Source of the DNA: Mesotaenium endlicherianum
Lineage: Eukaryota > Streptophyta > Zygnematophyceae > Zygnematales > Mesotaeniaceae
Reading direction: 5' to 3'
Assembly (NCBI GenBank): GCA_009602735.1
Contig: WELA01002099.1
Coordinates: 152,535 to 216,534, forward strand
DNA length: 64,000 nt
Notes under the pieces: generated by a model
Told to the model about the DNA's origin: nothing
What the model saw: the letters and a program-made list of their open reading frames with translations, nothing else
Database searches by the model: none
Translations under genes and position numbers: made by a program
In this document: one piece after another, positions 46,501 through 58,416 of the stretch
How the letters are laid out: each line of letters begins with the position of its first letter
Position numbering within the stretch: position 1 is the stretch's first letter

Positions 46501-47490
46501 TGGTCTTCCTCTCCCGCCGATTTAGTCGTACTGGATCTCTTCGCAGGTCTGTCTACCGCCGTTGCAGCGTTGCTCCTGCTCCTCAGTGGCCATACCATCG
46601 CTCACTGTTATTATTGCGATAGCGATCCTCAAGCTCGCCTAGGTAGCTCCTTCCACCTCCAACAGCTCTCCCATCACTTCCCAACTTGGTTTCCTCCCTC
46701 CGCCTATACTACCGCTTATCAAGCTCTTCCCCAAGACATCCGTTTTATCCAATCCAACTACATTCTCGCTATAGGACCCGTCGACCTTCTCATTGGTGAT
46801 TGGGAGTGCCAGGGGCACTCACGTGCCGGTAAGGGTCTCGGCCTAGGGGACCCACGCTCCCAGTTATGCTTTGAACTAGTACAAGTCTTACATTGTATTC
46901 AGACCAGTCAGACCGTTCCTGTTGCCTACCTATTTGAGAATGTTTATTCCAAAGACGACCCTCGAGTAGCTGTATGCCACAACTTTCTCACCATTCTCTC
47001 CATTCTTGGGCCTTGTGTCGTGCTCAATGTCGCCGCCGTGGGGTCCTATGCCCATCATTCTTGCGCCTTTTGGCAAAAATTTGTCACTGACGAGATCTTA
47101 CGCGCTCCACTTCATCGTATTCACGCCGCCCCACCCAGTCTCCGCCTCGCAAATATTTTAGCACCTCACCGCTGCCCAACGGAAGTTCAAACAGCCAATC
47201 ACGCTTTGTTTTGTCGGGTTAATCTGCCAGGGTTTTTGCGTGCAGCATTTCCTACCCTAGTCAATCGACCTTCTTTGTATGGCTTTCGCAACTTCGGTCC
47301 CGGCATGTTGTTTGATGCTCTCACCAGCACTCACGTCAAACCCGATGCGTCCGAACGAGAGCGAGCTTTAGGTTTCTTGCCTAATGCCACTGCCTCCCCG
47401 CATCTCATCGACACCCGTTGCTGTTAGCTTCTAGGTCGAGTCATGGATATACACGCTCTTAGTTGGCTTTTCACTATCCTCCCTGCTCTT
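46501..47490 (+). pseudogene. D: DNMT3-like C5-cytosine methyltransferase captured by the retroelement
   Basis: Motifs appear in the standard, non-permuted order: I, VVLDLFAGLSTAVAAL (SAM binding); II, YYCDSDPQAR; IV, GPVDLLIG with a CQGHSRAGKG loop and DPRSQLCFELVQVL; VI, AYLFENV; VIII, VGSYAHHSCAFW; then KPDASERERALGFLP and a later LLGR segment. The FENV, AH...FW and ER..GF/LLGR spacing resembles DNMT3 rather than DNMT1 or the permuted DRM type. Known: DNMT capture by retrotransposons has been reported in dinoflagellates and charophyte algae. Inferred: it could have methylated the element's own DNA. A host gene is unlikely because protease and RT flank it on the same strand. It is part of a broken fossil. 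Confidence 0.82.
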
Positions 47491-47655
47491 AACTCTACCC
47501 AACCCCACTCTTTCCACATTATACATGCCTGTCACGCTAAGGTTTTTACTTGGGGGGGGGGTAGGTTTGTAGCTTCTAATTAGCAACTAGCGATTTCACC
47601 TTCGTCCTCACCCAACCCTGTCGCCCTCGTACCCACGTGGGATCTAGGGTCACAA

Positions 47656-47945
47656 TTGACGAAGGATGAGGCCACCCAATTTCTCACCATGCTCACGCAC
47701 AAGGAGGATTGTTTTGCACGCACCATACTGGAGCTAGGGTTATGTACTATCTCTCAGATGACCATAGAATTCACTGTCATAGAGCCCATCTTTAAGCGCC
47801 CATACCAACACAGTATAGTAGAACGCAATATTATCGAGGCTAAATGCGCAAAATTGCTTCAAGCCGGGCTCATCGAAGAGTCTATGTTCGACTTTGCAGC
47901 CCCTACAGTTATGCCAGCTAAGAAAAATCTGGACGGGAACTATAT
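47656..47945 (+). pseudogene. D reverse transcriptase, N-terminal part
   Basis: Reads LGLCTISQMTIEFTVIEP, PIFKRPYQHSIVERNIIE, LLQAGLIEESMFDFAAP and VMPAKKNLDGNY, the usual start of a Ty3-type RT palm/fingers region. Homology to D ends at about 47945, where C3 sequence begins. Fossil. Confidence 0.7.
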
Positions 47946-49935
47946 TGAGAAACTCACGGATCTACTCAAGAAGGACAAGCCATACGTTTGGACCAAGAAA
48001 GAGGAGGAAGCATTCCAACAACTGAAGCAAAGATTGACGACATCCCCGGTGCTTACACTCCCAAGTCCAAACCTTGATTGGCCCTTCCACGTCATCACCG
48101 ATGCATCTGCTTATGCAATAAGAGCAATCTTGCTTCAAGACCAAGGCAAGGGATTGCAGCCCATTGCCTATGAGTTCAGGAAGCTGAATCCAGCCCAGCA
48201 AAATTTTACAACCACGGAGCGAGAGGCATTGGCGATTATACATGCCTTGAAGGTTTGGCGCTGCTACGTTGAAGGACGCAAGGTGCTGGTCACTACGGAC
48301 CACGAGGCGTTGAAGCACCTCCAGACGCAGCCGTATCTCTCAAGAAGACAAGCAAGATGGAGTGGATACTTGCAACAATGCAACATCACAATTCAGTACC
48401 AGTCCGGCAAGACAAACCCGGCTAACCCCCTTCCAAGACTGCAATGAAACGCAGTGATGACATCCCTGAAGACAGATCTGGGAGCTCATTTTTCAACCGC
48501 CTATGAAAAAGACCCTTACTACAAGAACTGAGAAGCAGCCTTGGACTCATACAAGAAGCAAGAAGGCAATTATTAGGTGAGGCAAGACACGGGCCAGAGA
48601 TGTGTTCCTGATGACTTAGACCTCCGGCTCTTGCTCATATGAGAAGCACACGACAACCCTCTTGGAGGACACTTTGGGATACTCAAGACCACACGCGTTG
48701 TAGCCAGGACTTATTGCTGGCCTGGCATGTCTAAGAAAGTCAAGGAGTACTGCAGGAGCTGTGACACATGCCAAAGAGTCATGCCATCATCATAAAAGGC
48801 GGGAGGACTCCTCCAACCACCACCAATTCTAAAAAGGCAATGGACGGACATCTCGATGGACCTTATCGTGGACCTGCCTGTGACACCTCGAGGCCATAAT
48901 GCAATACTAACGGTGGTGGACAGACTCATCAAGATGGCTCATTTCATTCCCACGATGACTAAGGCTACAGCACCACAGCTTGCAAGACTCATCTTTGACA
49001 ACATCTTCCGACTCCATGGACTACCATCAAAAATTGTGTCGGATAGAGATCCAAGATTCACAAGCCATTTCTGGAAAAATCTCTTCAAGAACTTGGGTAC
49101 ATCGCTGGATATGTCTGCTGCCTACCACCCGCAATCAGATGGGCAAACAGAGCGCATGAATCGTACCCTAAGGACCTCTCTAAAGGCGTACGTGTCTACT
49201 CTGGAGCAAGGCTGGGACATGTACTAGACCCCCTTGGAGTTTGCCTACAATAACATGACGCAGGCCTCTATTCAAGAGTCTCCATTCTTCCTCAACTATG
49301 GCTTCCATCCGACCACGCCATTGAGCTTCACGGCTAGCCATGATAATGTACCTGCAGTCACAAATTTTTTGGAGACAGCAAAAGCAGCCCTTGCAACTGC
49401 GAAGAAGACTCTACAACACGCGCAAGATGCTCAAGCAAGAGTCGCAAACAGGTCCAGAAGAGAAATTACGTACAGAGTGGGTGACAACGTGTTACTATCA
49501 TCCAAGAATATTTCCCTGAACAACAAGCCTGCCGGCAGCAAGTTCTCTCCCAAGTATTTGGGACCCTTCAAAATTATCCAGCAAGTCAACCCCGTTGCTT
49601 TCAAGCTAGATTTTCCCCAGACTATGCACATCGACCCCGTATTCTATGCTTCCCTCTTCAAGCCATATGTGCAACCGGGCAACAAGTTCCCAGGACGAGT
49701 GACAACCCCACCAGTCCCAATAATTGTGGATGATCATTTGGAGTACAAAGTGGAAGGTATTTTGGCTGTGAGAAATTTCAGGAGACAGCAGCAATACTTG
49801 ATCAAGTGGAAAGGACATCCAAATTCTGAGAATAGTTGGATGGCGGCGCACTACCTTGACAAAGTTCAGAGAAAGTTGAGACGGTTCCATGTCGTCAACT
49901 CCCATCTTGGGCCAGCCCAAAAGTCTCTCTACTAG
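47946..49935 (+). pseudogene. C3 RNase H, integrase and chromodomain
   Basis: Closely parallels C1: [89 protein letters not shown], the KFSPKYLGPFKIIQQVNP segment and the chromodomain YLIKWKGHPNSENSWM. Fossil with several breaks. Confidence 0.83.
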
Positions 49936-50794
49936 AAGCCAGAAGATTTCAGGGAGGCAGCCTACCACCATCAAGAAGCACCAAAAGACCACTTGGAGAC
50001 GGCCTGCAAGAACCAAAACGAGGAAAAATTGATATTAGACATTCTTCTCTTCTCGCAATTTTTGAATAGACAACTAAAACTGCTATTTTCGATAGGTATC
50101 AGATGCTCATTATTTTCTGAAATTTTACCTAGCTAAATTCCATGAGTAGCTGGTCCTTTAGAGCCCAAGTTTGCTCAATTTGGAGCACTGGTGAGAGAGA
50201 TATGATCCTCTGAGTAGAAGGGGGTCAGGCTGCTGGCATTATTAGGGCAGAATATGCCTTCTGACATTGCGCCCTCCCCTGAACTTGGAATGCTCTGAAA
50301 CTCAAGACTATGGAAGAAGACCTTATTGCGCCCATTTAGAGCTAAACTTTGCAAAATTTGGAGAAGTATGATATTCAAAAATTCCTGCACAAATTTGGAG
50401 GAGTACTCACTCTCTTTGCTCTCGACAACACTCCAAAAGTTGGAATGCTCTCAAATTCAGTGACCTGGTAGATTTCTTTGACGCGCTCCATTTGACATTA
50501 GAATTTTTAGGTTTTGGAGCAATTATGTGGACGCTATGAGCTTTTGAATTTATGGCAGATTTTGGGCCAATTTGTACTATTTTCCTTATCGTCAAGGAGT
50601 AGGCTAGCCAATAAGGTCACACCAACCACGACCTTGCCTAGTTTACCTTACATGTGTAGCACCTGGCTTGGTTGTCTTTGAATAATCCTCTGCACATGTG
50701 TGGCACCCAACTTGCAGCTGTTGACTAGTCTGCTCCACATGTGTAAGCCCTGACTTGACGCGTCGAGACGTCGCTTTTTTTGTCGGGGGAGTGA
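49936..50794 (+). other. C3 3' non-coding tail
   Basis: Matches the C1 tail 28342-29132, ending in the purine tract GTCGGGGGAGTGA at the LTR. No frame is supported. Confidence 0.75.
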
Positions 50795-51298
50795 TGTAGT
50801 GATTTGAGTTATAATATATTAGTTTGCGTATATTTTAATGCTTTGGAATATATTTGGAGTAGTATTGTGTGAATTCGAGTGTGAATAGATACTCTAATGA
50901 CTTGATTCATGTTCTTTGAACCTTCTAAGGCATTTTCAAAGAAAGAGGAAGGACCTAGAAAAACTCCATGTGGCAAAAGTCAAATGTGCCATTTTTAGGT
51001 CAAAAGGACATGTGTACATTATTCTAGAAAGAGGTGGCAAGTTTTGGGATGTGTTGGGTGCCGACACATTAACATGCACCTTCGTAGAAATTTCTCATGT
51101 AGCAAGTATATAAACAAGAGCTAGAACATAGAAAGGGCATTCCAAAATCACTCTTGTACTGGCCAAATTCCAGAAATATATTAACTTTCAAGAAGTCACC
51201 TCTCTTCTAAAAAGCTACCACTTGTGTTCAAAGATCCTTGTCTTGAATAGATAAAGTATTGTGTTTTACTGAGGTCCTTATCTATCAGTTTCACTACA
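50795..51298 (+). repeat. C3 LTR
   Basis: 504 bp, TGTAGTGATTTGAG...CACTACA. It has visibly more differences from the C1 LTRs than those have from each other, so C3 is older than C1. Confidence 0.88.
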
Positions 51299-51619
51299 GT
51301 GGTAAAGAAGCAAGGCACTTTGGTAGCCCAAGAAGATGGCCGATCCTCAAGACCAACAACAAGCTTTTGAAGGAAGCCCTTCCTCCAAGAGACTCTCCTC
51401 CAGCACCGACCCTCCTCCAGCACAAGCACCTAGAATTTTCTGCTCACTAAGGAGTGTTGTGACCCGCTCAGAAGGAGGCTTTGCGACTTGCTCTGGACAT
51501 ACTCTTTATAGACCCCTTGCCTTTCCCCTTAAATCATTTCTCGACCCCTTTGCAAAAGGGCATGTTCAGAAAGTATGCCTAGAATTCCCGCATGCAAAAC
51601 ACAGACCCTCCGTTAACAT

Positions 51620-52753
51620 GCGGGCAAGAGCCTCGGTGTTGTTTATCTTGCTAACCTTGGGAGGAGGATCCGATGATCTGGACGGGGTGGCTCCTGCAAA
51701 TAAGGAGTGTTTCTCTTCGGTCCCAATGGGCTAGAATTAGGAAAGGAGGGTGGAGGACGTGAAGGACGAACGAGCTGACGCTTAGACCGTGCGACCGGCT
51801 CCTCTTGTGCTAAAGTCTCAGTGTACCGTATCAGATCACTAACCGTAGTCCACTCTAAACCTGTCACAGGATTTGTGTTAAGACGCATAGCATATACCGA
51901 CTGGAGACCTAGGCGAAAAAGGTGAATTTGAGTACCGCCGTCTGCTGGGATATCAACTATCTGGGCTACCAGAATATGGAACTTATTGACATAAGTCTCG
52001 ATGGTGCCCGTCTGCTTTAACTGAAGTAACTTGTCACGAGCCAACTTGGGAGGGTTGTGGCGTCCAAAGGAACTATGTGACGCAGTAGAGTACTTCTCAA
52101 AGGACACGGGACTCCTGTCTTGTGCATGCCACAATTGAGAGGCGTCCCCCTTGAGAAAGGTGGAAGCCATCATGGTTTGGTCAGCGAGAGCGACCTTTGC
52201 GAGCGCAAAGAACGTTTTCAGCTCCTTGAAAAACGACGCACATCAATGCCGGGGCCGTCCTGAAAATTTTCAAGCGGAGAAGGCTTGTATGAAGGCGTTG
52301 GTGCCGCGGCCTGCCTAAGAATGGCGGGCGGAGGGTTGATGTTGCCTCCGGCGTTGAATGTGCCCAGCATTCCCTGGGCAGCCTAAGAAAGGACCAACAG
52401 TACGGTGAGATTCCATAGCAGTACCAAAACGAGTAACTAAATTTGTTAAGTCAACATGACTAGCCTCAGCGAGATTCATGCGGCCTTCTTCTTGACCAAT
52501 CAAAATGTGACAAAGTGCTCGGAGCCAGAGTCATGGTTTGAGTGTCGTTTGTCAAGGGAGTGAAGCGGCCAAGAACACTCGCTTGGACTGAACCCGGCAA
52601 AAGTGGTGCAGCCGGCAAAACTCCGCCGCCGCCCTGAGGGTTGGGAGGAATGTTGATGGTGCCAGCATTGGCGTTGGTCGTCAGGGCAGCAGCATTTGCG
52701 GCTGCAATAGTAGCAGCGGAAGCAGCAACATCGGCACCAGTGTCGGTTTTCAT
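51620..52753 (-). pseudogene. E Gag
   Basis: An N-terminal alanine/asparagine-rich leader (ADVAASAATIAAANAAAL) is followed by a recognisable retrotransposon Gag domain: FLKGDASQLWHAQDR, KLARDKLLQLKQTGTIETYV, FHILVAQIVDIP, FRLGLQSVYAMRL and WTTVSDLIRYTETLAQEE. The basic, proline-rich tail (KRQLVRPSRPPPSFPNSSP) would precede a zinc knuckle, which is not seen. Fossil. Confidence 0.72.
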
Positions 52754-52805
52754 AGGAAAGCCAAGGTAGCGCCCGAACGCAGAGAAAAAAATTCCCGTCG
52801 GACGA

Positions 52806-52978
52806 CGATAAGCAACCGTATATCAAGCCGATACTGGGATGGGTGACCGCTTGACAATCTGCCCCAGAAACTACGATAAGTGACCGTAGCGCAGGGCAGC
52901 ATTGGGATGGGTGACCACTCGGCAATCTATGATAAGCGACCATAGCGCAGGGCAATACTGTGATGGGTGACCGTTCTA
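52806..52978 (+). repeat. Three tandem units with a 5S-rRNA-like box
   Basis: Units of about 48-68 bases begin CGATAAGYRACC and each contains GATGGGTGACC, followed in the first two by CxCTxGxCAAT; the second and third also share GTAGCGCAGGGCA-like sequence. GATGGGTGACC is the conserved core of the 5S rRNA gene internal C box. The rest of 5S is not recognisable. It lies antisense in the leader of E. Confidence 0.5.
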
Positions 52979-53065
52979 ATAAAGAATTGCCCCGAAGACA
53001 TATTTTTCCAAAATATATTTTCCAACCAATTTCCTTGGAGAAACCGAGATTGACTCCAATACCAA

Positions 53066-53342
53066 TGTAAAGTTTCTGCTTCTCACGAGGATCTTTGCTT
53101 GGTATTCAAGGATATTTCATTATTAGCGAAAAAGAAATAGCAATTACTTCGCAAAAATGGACAATCCTTGTGAAAGCGAAAATGACAACTAAAGTAGAAT
53201 TTCTGCTTGTAAGAGTTGCACTCACAATGACTCTTGCAAGCATATATACTTGCACAACGTGAGGCACTGGAGTGCTTCCAGTCACCACCTAGGGCACTGG
53301 TTCATATTCATCGAAAACAGGCGGAGGGGGATTACCCGTTTG
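53066..53342 (-). repeat. E partial LTR
   Basis: The sense end is ...AAACTTTACA followed by an initiator-Met-like primer site. The other end is cut by the A4 LTR at 53343. No second E LTR is in the window, so the limits rest on the primer site. Confidence 0.5.
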
Positions 53343-54061
53343 TGTAATGAATTAGTATATTGGTTGATTCAATATTCATTTAAATATAATAGTTATATAA
53401 GTTCAGCCTGCTGAACATTAGTTACTATTAAGTCTGCTGGATTTTATTAAATCCTCCAATAAACGACTCAGCCGGGGGCAGCAGGCTGAAGTCAACTTAG
53501 GAGAGCTTGCTGACACATTCTTTGACAGCCAGCTGACTTCCGTACTCGGTAGCAGCAAACTGCCTAGATATGCATCTAAGTGTGGTGTGCTAGATGAATG
53601 GCCAGATGACATCCTTAGGATGAATGGCAATTCAGGATGATGGGAGATGGCGGTGGATTTGGTTAACCGAGGTCCTACCAACGTGGTAAACTCCCGGGTA
53701 GGCGACGCCATCGCACTGGCAGTTGAACAGTAAACTCATTCCATGTACGTATGCTAGGTATTGCTCCGGAGTTCAGCATTCGAAAAGGAGGCCAACTCTC
53801 TTGTACAGCTTACTGAGAGAGATCTGAATCCAAGGCGAGAAGCGATTGTTGTGCACTGTCTCCTAGCCTTCCTTATGTGTGAGTATACTGATTGCATTAT
53901 TGATGCTAGTTTACTTGCATTTGATTTACAATTGTTGTTCACTGCTAGTGTGTTGTCCTCTTGCCGTTTAATCAATTAACGGAAAATCCATAAAGATTAC
54001 TTGCTGATATAAAGATCTTTATTAATTGTTAATCGCCTATTTGGTAAGTCGATTTATTTCA
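53343..54061 (+). repeat. A4 5' LTR
   Basis: 719 bp, TGTAATGAATTAG...GATTTATTTCA, followed by G and TCGTATCGGAGC (primer site, one base off the A1 site). Confidence 0.9.
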
Positions 54062-54095
54062 GTCGTATCGGAGCAGTTATCACAGTCTTCTTCGT

Positions 54096-55560
54096 ATGGT
54101 AAGGACAAGGTCTCAAACTAGCAACTCCCTAGACATGGAGAACCAGGATAACGAGAATGTTGAAAACCAGGCGGAAAACCATGTAGCGGGAACCCGTACC
54201 TATTCTGAAGCAGTGGCAGATACTGCAGCTAGAGAGGCTGCAGATGAGGCAGCCGCTATTGCCGCAGTCGCAGCATAGCAGGCTGAGGAGGAGAGAGCCA
54301 GAATTGAAGTTGAACGATTAGCAAAGGCTGCTGAAGATACAAAATCGAGGGAAGGACAGCCAGCGGACGACTGCACTGTCGAAGAACTTATGGCATCAAG
54401 GGCCAATGTTTTGAACCCACCTCCTGCTGTACAACTCAATGTGCCCCTAGGTCAAATTTGTGACCGGCTGAATGCGGCAAGAATTGCTGCTGCAGGAGCG
54501 AGAGGGACTGTTGAGGACACAAGTCAGCGAATGGATGCCGCTCCTACAGCTGCATTTGCTAGACTCCCATCTCAGAATGTGGATCTGGGAGCTTTGTTCG
54601 TGCAAATGCAATCACAAATGGCGAGCATGTATCAGTCCCAACAGCAGGACAAAAGAATCATAATGTCTCTACTGCGAGATCGAGACCAACTGGGTTCTCA
54701 AACCATGGGTGGTGGTGGCAGAGGGCCTAGTAAGCCCAAGCCGAAACCTCCCCAGGAATATGATCCTGAGGGTAACAAAAAGTATTACCTGATCAAGTTT
54801 CTCGCTGATGTTGAGCAGTGGCTGGAGAACTACCCAGAACTGCAAGATCACGAGAACGTCAGGCACACTGGTGCTCTACTAAAGGCAGCGCAGCAGACTG
54901 GTGGCTATACTGGAAAGGAGAGCGCAAGGCTCAACAACTCGGTGACCCTGCTTGGGTAGAGTTTGTCGAGAAACTGCATGAGAAGTTTGATGTGATCAAT
55001 CAGCAGGAGAAAGCTATCTTTGCGAGGATCTCCTTGACACTGAAGCAGACCACTTCAGTTGCTGAGTTTGCTCAAAATTTCCAGGAGAACATGATGAAGC
55101 AACCAGACTTGCCAGAGCGATATAGGATAGCATACTTCAGGTCTGGCTTGAAATCCGAAGTTTTTGGTCATTTTGCTAAAGAGAAGTATGAGAAGTTGGC
55201 TGACTTGATCCAGGATCCTGATGCCTGGGATCAGCAGCAGTTCAATCACAAGCGCCAGAGTAATGCTTTGGTGTCTAAGGTTGTCAAAAAGCCCCACAGT
55301 TCCTACAATGCAATTGAAGGAGACCAGGCTGAGGATGATCAGGGTGATGGATATGAGTATGACTATATTGCCATACAGTCTAGAGGTAGAGGTGGTTTCC
55401 CTCGAGGCGACTATGGAAGAGGTGGTGGTAGGACTTAGCCGAGACCAGCCTCAGCAAAATCGATTTGCTTCCATTGCCAGCAGCCAGGTCACTTCAGAGA
55501 GCAGTGTCCAGACAAGCACCTCCCAAAGGTCGAGAGAAAAGACCAGCCTTTAAAAAGACA
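54096..55560 (+). pseudogene. A4 Gag
   Basis: Starts [18 protein letters not shown] and follows A1 Gag to the CCHC knuckle region (CFHCQQPGHF-like in A5). Several breaks; fossil. ATG is again followed directly by GTAAGG. Confidence 0.83.
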
Positions 55561-58402
55561 GCACAGTCAGTAGTCCAGTCTACTGACTGTGAGGATGCTA
55601 GAGATAGTGAGTCGTCACTAGCTGCCCTCGTAGCAGGTATTATGGGTCCTGCTGAATTGGATTCACTATGCATGCCTGACAACCAGATGAAGGAGACTAT
55701 CAGCAATTTAGATCTCCAGAGAGTGCACCCTCTGGATGATCTTGTTCCACCTGATGTCCAACATTTCTTTGCTAAGTCAGGAGAACAATGCAAAAGTCAG
55801 GAAAAGACAGTCCCCCCTATCCTAATGCATTGCATGATTGCAGGTAGGAAGGTGAGGGCATTTGTTGAAGGAGGGGCGTCACATACTTTCATCCATAAGG
55901 ACTTAGTTAAGTGGCTAAGGCTGCCTACTGTCACCCAAGGGAATAGAAAAATATTCCTTGGAGATGCCTCAAATATCCCGGGAGGAATTGTAACCAAGCC
56001 TATTGAGGTCCAGTTAGGTTCTGGCATTGCAGTTCTAATTGATACGCTTACATTTGAGGTACTCAACACTGGCTTTTATGATCTCGTGCTAGGCTGGTTC
56101 TGGCTTAATAGACATCAAGCTGAAGTGTGTTGGAGCAGAGGTACAGTTAAAGTGAGAGGAGCCAGTGATGGGCAGATTAACTTGGCACCCACCAGTGCTC
56201 TTCCTCTTGTCCTGCATGGATGGCAAATGAAGGAAAAGAAGAGGCTTCCAGGAGGATGCAAATTGCTGAATGTAATGGAGTTCATCAACAGCTGGAACCA
56301 GAAGGAAGACAGAATGTTCTGTCTGCTGCTAAAAGGGGTACCTCCTTGACCTGAAGAAGTGGTTGAGAAAAAGGTAAGCCCTCCGGAGCACCCAACTGCT
56401 GCAAAAATAGTTGCTCAGTACACTGATGTTTTTAATATGCCTCCAGGACTACCTCTTAAGAGGGAAGTGGATCACAGGATTGATTTATTACCTGGGAGTC
56501 AGCCACCTTGGCAACGCACTTATGGCTTGTCTTATGTGGAGAGCGAGGAGTTGAAAACACAGATCGCAGAGCTTGAGGAAAATGGTTATATTTCCCCTAG
56601 TAAATCACCTTATGGCGCACCCATTCTCTTTGTTAAGAAAAAGGATGGGAGTATGCGGATGTGCGTTGATTACAGAGCTCTTAACAGAATTTTAGTAAAG
56701 AACAAGTATGCTTTATCCAGAATCGAGGACTTGCTCGATACCCTGTCTGGTGCTAAGGTGTTCAGCAAGATAGATCTCAAGAGTGGTTATCATCAAATCA
56801 GAATTGCTAAAGGGGATGAACACAAGACTGCCTTTCGCACACGTTATGGACACTATAAGTTCAATGTGATGCCATTTGGACTGACTAATGCTCCTGCAAC
56901 CTTCATGGGTGCTATGAATGACATGTTCAGACCTTACCGGGATAAGTTTGTGCAAGTCTTTCAAGATGATATAATAATTTTCTCTAAGGATGAAGCTCAA
57001 CATGCTGAACAGTTAAAGACAGTTATGGACACTCTGAGAAGGAACGAGTTGTATGCTAAAACGAGCAAGTGCGATTCCTTCAAAGATAGTATTAAATTCT
57101 TAGGCCATGTTGTCAGCAAAGAGGGCATCAGTGTGGATCCTAAGAAAGTCCAGACCATAAGGGACTGGCCTATACCACAATCCGTCTCCGAAGTTAGATT
57201 CTTCCTTGGGTTGGCTAACTACTATAGGAGATTTATTGAGAATTATTCTACAAAGGCCAGTAAACTGATTGACCTTACCAAGAAAGACATAGGGTATGTG
57301 TGGAGGGAAGAGCAGCGACTGCTTTCCAGACCCTTAAAGGTGCTCTTTGTTCTGCCCTAGTGCTAGCCGTGTATGACCCCAGCAAACCTGTGCAGGTGGT
57401 TACTGATGCCTCTGACTTTGCCATGGGTGCTATTTTGTTGCAGCCTGCTGACAAAACCACAAAGGATGGTAAGGTAAAGCAGGAGTGGCATCCTGTGTTG
57501 TATGAGTCTATGAAATTTAATCCAGCTGAGATTAATTACTCAGTGCATGACAAAGAGCTGCTAGCAATCATTCATGTGCTCAAACAGTGGAGAGCATATT
57601 TACATGGTAAGGCGTTTAAGGTGATGACAGATCATCTAGCTCTGACTCACTTTTGGAAGAAGTCCAAGCTGTCGAGGAGGGAGAACCGCTGGAGCCAGAT
57701 GCTGGAGCAGTTTCAAGTCCAGATTGACTACAAACCAAGGAAGTTGGATCCTGCTGATGCACTCTCTAGAAGACCTGACTTGCAAGAAAGGAACTTTAGT
57801 CAGCATGCTGTAGATAAAGTCCTGTGTGCACTCACTTCACTAAAGGTGAAAAAGTCCTTCCTTGAACAACTTAGGAAAGCCTACCTTTCTGACCCAACAT
57901 TGGAGCCCAGCCCCACTGATGGTGTGTGTCCTGCTACTGCACTCGGGTATAGACTTAAGGGTGGGGTCTGGGTAACTGAAACCACTTCAGGCAGGCTAAA
58001 GCTGGTCATTCCTAATCACTTGGAAATAAGGTCCCTTTTACTGAGTCAAGCACATGACAGTTTACTGGGTGGGAATTTGGGGCAGGCTAAAACTGTTGGC
58101 AAATTGGCAAAACATTATCATTGGGAGGAATAACCTCGGGAGGTCTTGAAATATGTTAAGTACTGTGACCAGTGCCAAAGGAATAAGTCTAGGTACACAC
58201 CACCGGGGGGGCTCTTACAACCGCTGCCCATCCCAGCTGGCCGCTGGGAAACAATATCCATGGACTGGGTGGTAACACTACCAAGAACTGCCAATGGGCA
58301 TGATTTGATACTGGTAGTAGTGGATAAACTGACAAAAATAATCATCTTCATCCCCACAACTGCAAAAGTAACTGCACTCGAAACAGCGAGACAATTCTAC
58401 AA
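55465..58402 (+). pseudogene. A4 Pol: protease, RT, RNase H, start of integrase
   Basis: Protease [13 protein letters not shown] and [46 protein letters not shown] and the DD-box region; RNase [13 protein letters not shown] and TDHLALTHF; integrase zinc region CDQCQRNKS and [15 protein letters not shown]. It stops in the integrase core at A5. Fossil with several breaks. Confidence 0.85.
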
Positions 58403-58416
58403 TGTAATGAATCATA

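Larger units (their letters stand above)
38579..47945 (+). mobile_element. D: Ty3-like retrotransposon fossil with a captured DNA methyltransferase, split by A2
   Basis: Plus-strand element in two parts, 38579-39839 and 43886-47945, around A2. The first about 0.5 kb has LTR/leader character (no coding, a hairpin at 39004-39033). Then follow a gag-like N-terminus, gag with a knuckle-like motif (about 43992-44540), a retropepsin-like segment (about 45649-46242), a DNMT3-like domain (46501-47490) and an RT start (about 47656-47945), where C3 takes over. The right LTR is not in the window, so the LTR limits are unproven. It is broken in several places. Confidence 0.68.
47946..51435 (+). mobile_element. 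C3: family-C piece in the order RT/RNase H, integrase, LTR, gag start
   Basis: Starts inside the RT connection region ([13 protein letters not shown]), runs through RNase H, integrase and chromodomain (to about 49935), the non-coding tail, one LTR (50795-51298), then continues into a second internal start: primer-site remnant and MADPQDQQQAFEG of Gag (51336 on), ending at about 51435. One LTR flanked on both sides by internal sequence is either a tandem made by recombination or a circular, one-LTR form inserted at D. Broken in several places. Confidence 0.75.
51436..53342 (-). mobile_element. E: Ty3-like element fragment (gag, leader, partial 5' LTR)
   Basis: Minus-strand. From right to left in sense order: partial LTR (53066-53342, ending CTTTACA), primer site TTGGTATTGGAGTC (about 53052-53065), a leader with three tandem 5S-like units (52806-52978), and Gag (about 51620-52753). 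The rest is absent on the left, where C3 abuts. The LTR start is cut off by A4. Its sequence is unlike families A-D. Fossil, incomplete, several breaks. Confidence 0.7.
53343..58402 (+). mobile_element. A4: chromovirus family A, plus strand, interrupted by A5
   Basis: 5' LTR 53343-54061, primer site, gag (54096 to about 55560), protease, RT, RNase H and the start of integrase, ending at about 58402 where A5 begins. The flanking target site on the left is GTTTG; the other end is outside the window. It is close to A1 in sequence but carries several breaks. Confidence 0.87.

Noticed and set aside
46501-47490. The methyltransferase as an independent host gene
   Set aside because: Protease- and RT-like sequence lies on both sides on the same strand, with no sign of introns or separate signals; element D is the simpler context.
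52806-52978. A functional 5S rRNA gene
   Set aside because: Only the C-box-like core repeats; the A box, intermediate element and full-length 5S are not recognisable, and units are too short.
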